Shown piece after piece: positions 33,888 through 34,033 of a DNA stretch of 34,033 nt; positions within the stretch are counted from its first letter, which is position 1; every line of letters starts with the position of its first letter. Source of the stretch: an uncultured Alphaproteobacteria bacterium (GTDB taxonomy: Bacteria > Pseudomonadota > Alphaproteobacteria > RF32 > CAG-239); the NCBI GenBank assembly GCA_944391465.1, contig CALXTS010000019.1, forward strand, positions 1-34,033, in the 5' to 3' direction. The position numbers were made by a program, and so were the translations under genes. The notes below the pieces were generated by a model. It did no database searches. It was given only the letters and a program-made list of their open reading frames with translations, and was not told the DNA's origin.

Positions 33888-34033
33888 TGTGTAAATCCCA
33901 TAAAATTTATATGAGATTATACAATTGCTGTTTTTCTTATCTATTGTGTGAAGCCAATAAAATATTGTTGACTACTGCTTTATTTCAATTACTCTGATTA
34001 TATAGCAGATTTTGATGCGACATATTTTGACAT
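33888..34033 (-). promoter_or_regulatory. Upstream region of the XRE gene, right window edge
   Basis: On the minus strand TATAAT (complement of 33916-33921) preceded by TTG gives a credible -10, about 29 nt before the XRE ATG; the -35 is poor. The last 36 bases can encode, on the minus strand, MSKYVASKSAI and a stop at 33998-34000, which may be the tail of a gene lying to the right or chance. Nothing else is recognised. Confidence 0.4.

Noticed and set aside
25047..34033. CRISPR-Cas locus suggested by the Cas4-like nuclease
   Set aside because: No repeat-spacer array, Cas1, Cas2 or effector gene is visible; the Cas4-like part belongs to a DUF2779-type fusion.
33998..34033. Short minus-strand frame at the right edge as a gene end
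   Set aside because: Only 11 codons are visible, too few to decide between a real C-terminus and chance.

Overview
The window looks like a chromosome segment of an AT-rich, flagellated alphaproteobacterium, perhaps a host- or gut-associated Rhodospirillales-like lineage (inference). Four things point this way: an F0 ATP synthase cluster with paired b and b' subunits and no F1 genes beside it; a dciA-dsbA pair; a fliL-fliM-DUF6468-motE flagellar cluster; and a prephenate dehydratase with the alphaproteobacterial style of ACT domain.

Layout. 1-71: 5' end of ppdK (minus). 72-695: long non-coding stretch with a good sigma70-type promoter. 696-4252: a large surface lipoprotein and a small outer-membrane barrel protein. 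These two genes look richer in G+C than their neighbours, and the lipoprotein has Bacteroidota-like features, so transfer is suspected. 4471-5082: a beta-barrel porin (minus). 5319-6874: an exported protein of unknown function plus pheA. 6950-10814 (minus): dciA, dsbA-like, then atpI-atpB-atpE-atpX(b')-atpF(b). 10978-12002: fliO-fliP. 12134-15855: a membrane-anchored protein and a 1005-residue pilin-like protein with solenoid repeats, sitting between flagellar genes. 16007-21231: fliL, fliM, DUF6468, motE and a secreted TPR protein. 21233-23212: uvrB. 23264-24750 (minus): psd-pssA, the two steps from CDP-diacylglycerol to phosphatidylethanolamine, with a 55-nt inverted-repeat element in the leader.

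24960-25046 is tRNA-Leu(UAA). Everything after it looks like an accessory island integrated at this tRNA. There are two minus-strand gene sets separated by a plus-strand gene. The first is WYL regulator, PD-(D/E)XK nuclease (PDDEXK_4-like), and a DUF2779-type Cas4-like nuclease fused to a DEDD exonuclease; all three genes overlap at their ends. The second is an XRE regulator, a tandem AAA+ ATPase and a second PD-(D/E)XK nuclease. Between them is a metallo-beta-lactamase/beta-CASP-like hydrolase, divergent from the WYL gene and convergent with the second nuclease. Regulators, nucleases and an AAA+ motor next to a tRNA are the composition expected of a defence island. I do not recognise either gene set as a named system, so this is the best candidate here for something undescribed. 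No integrase, transposase or CRISPR array is visible.
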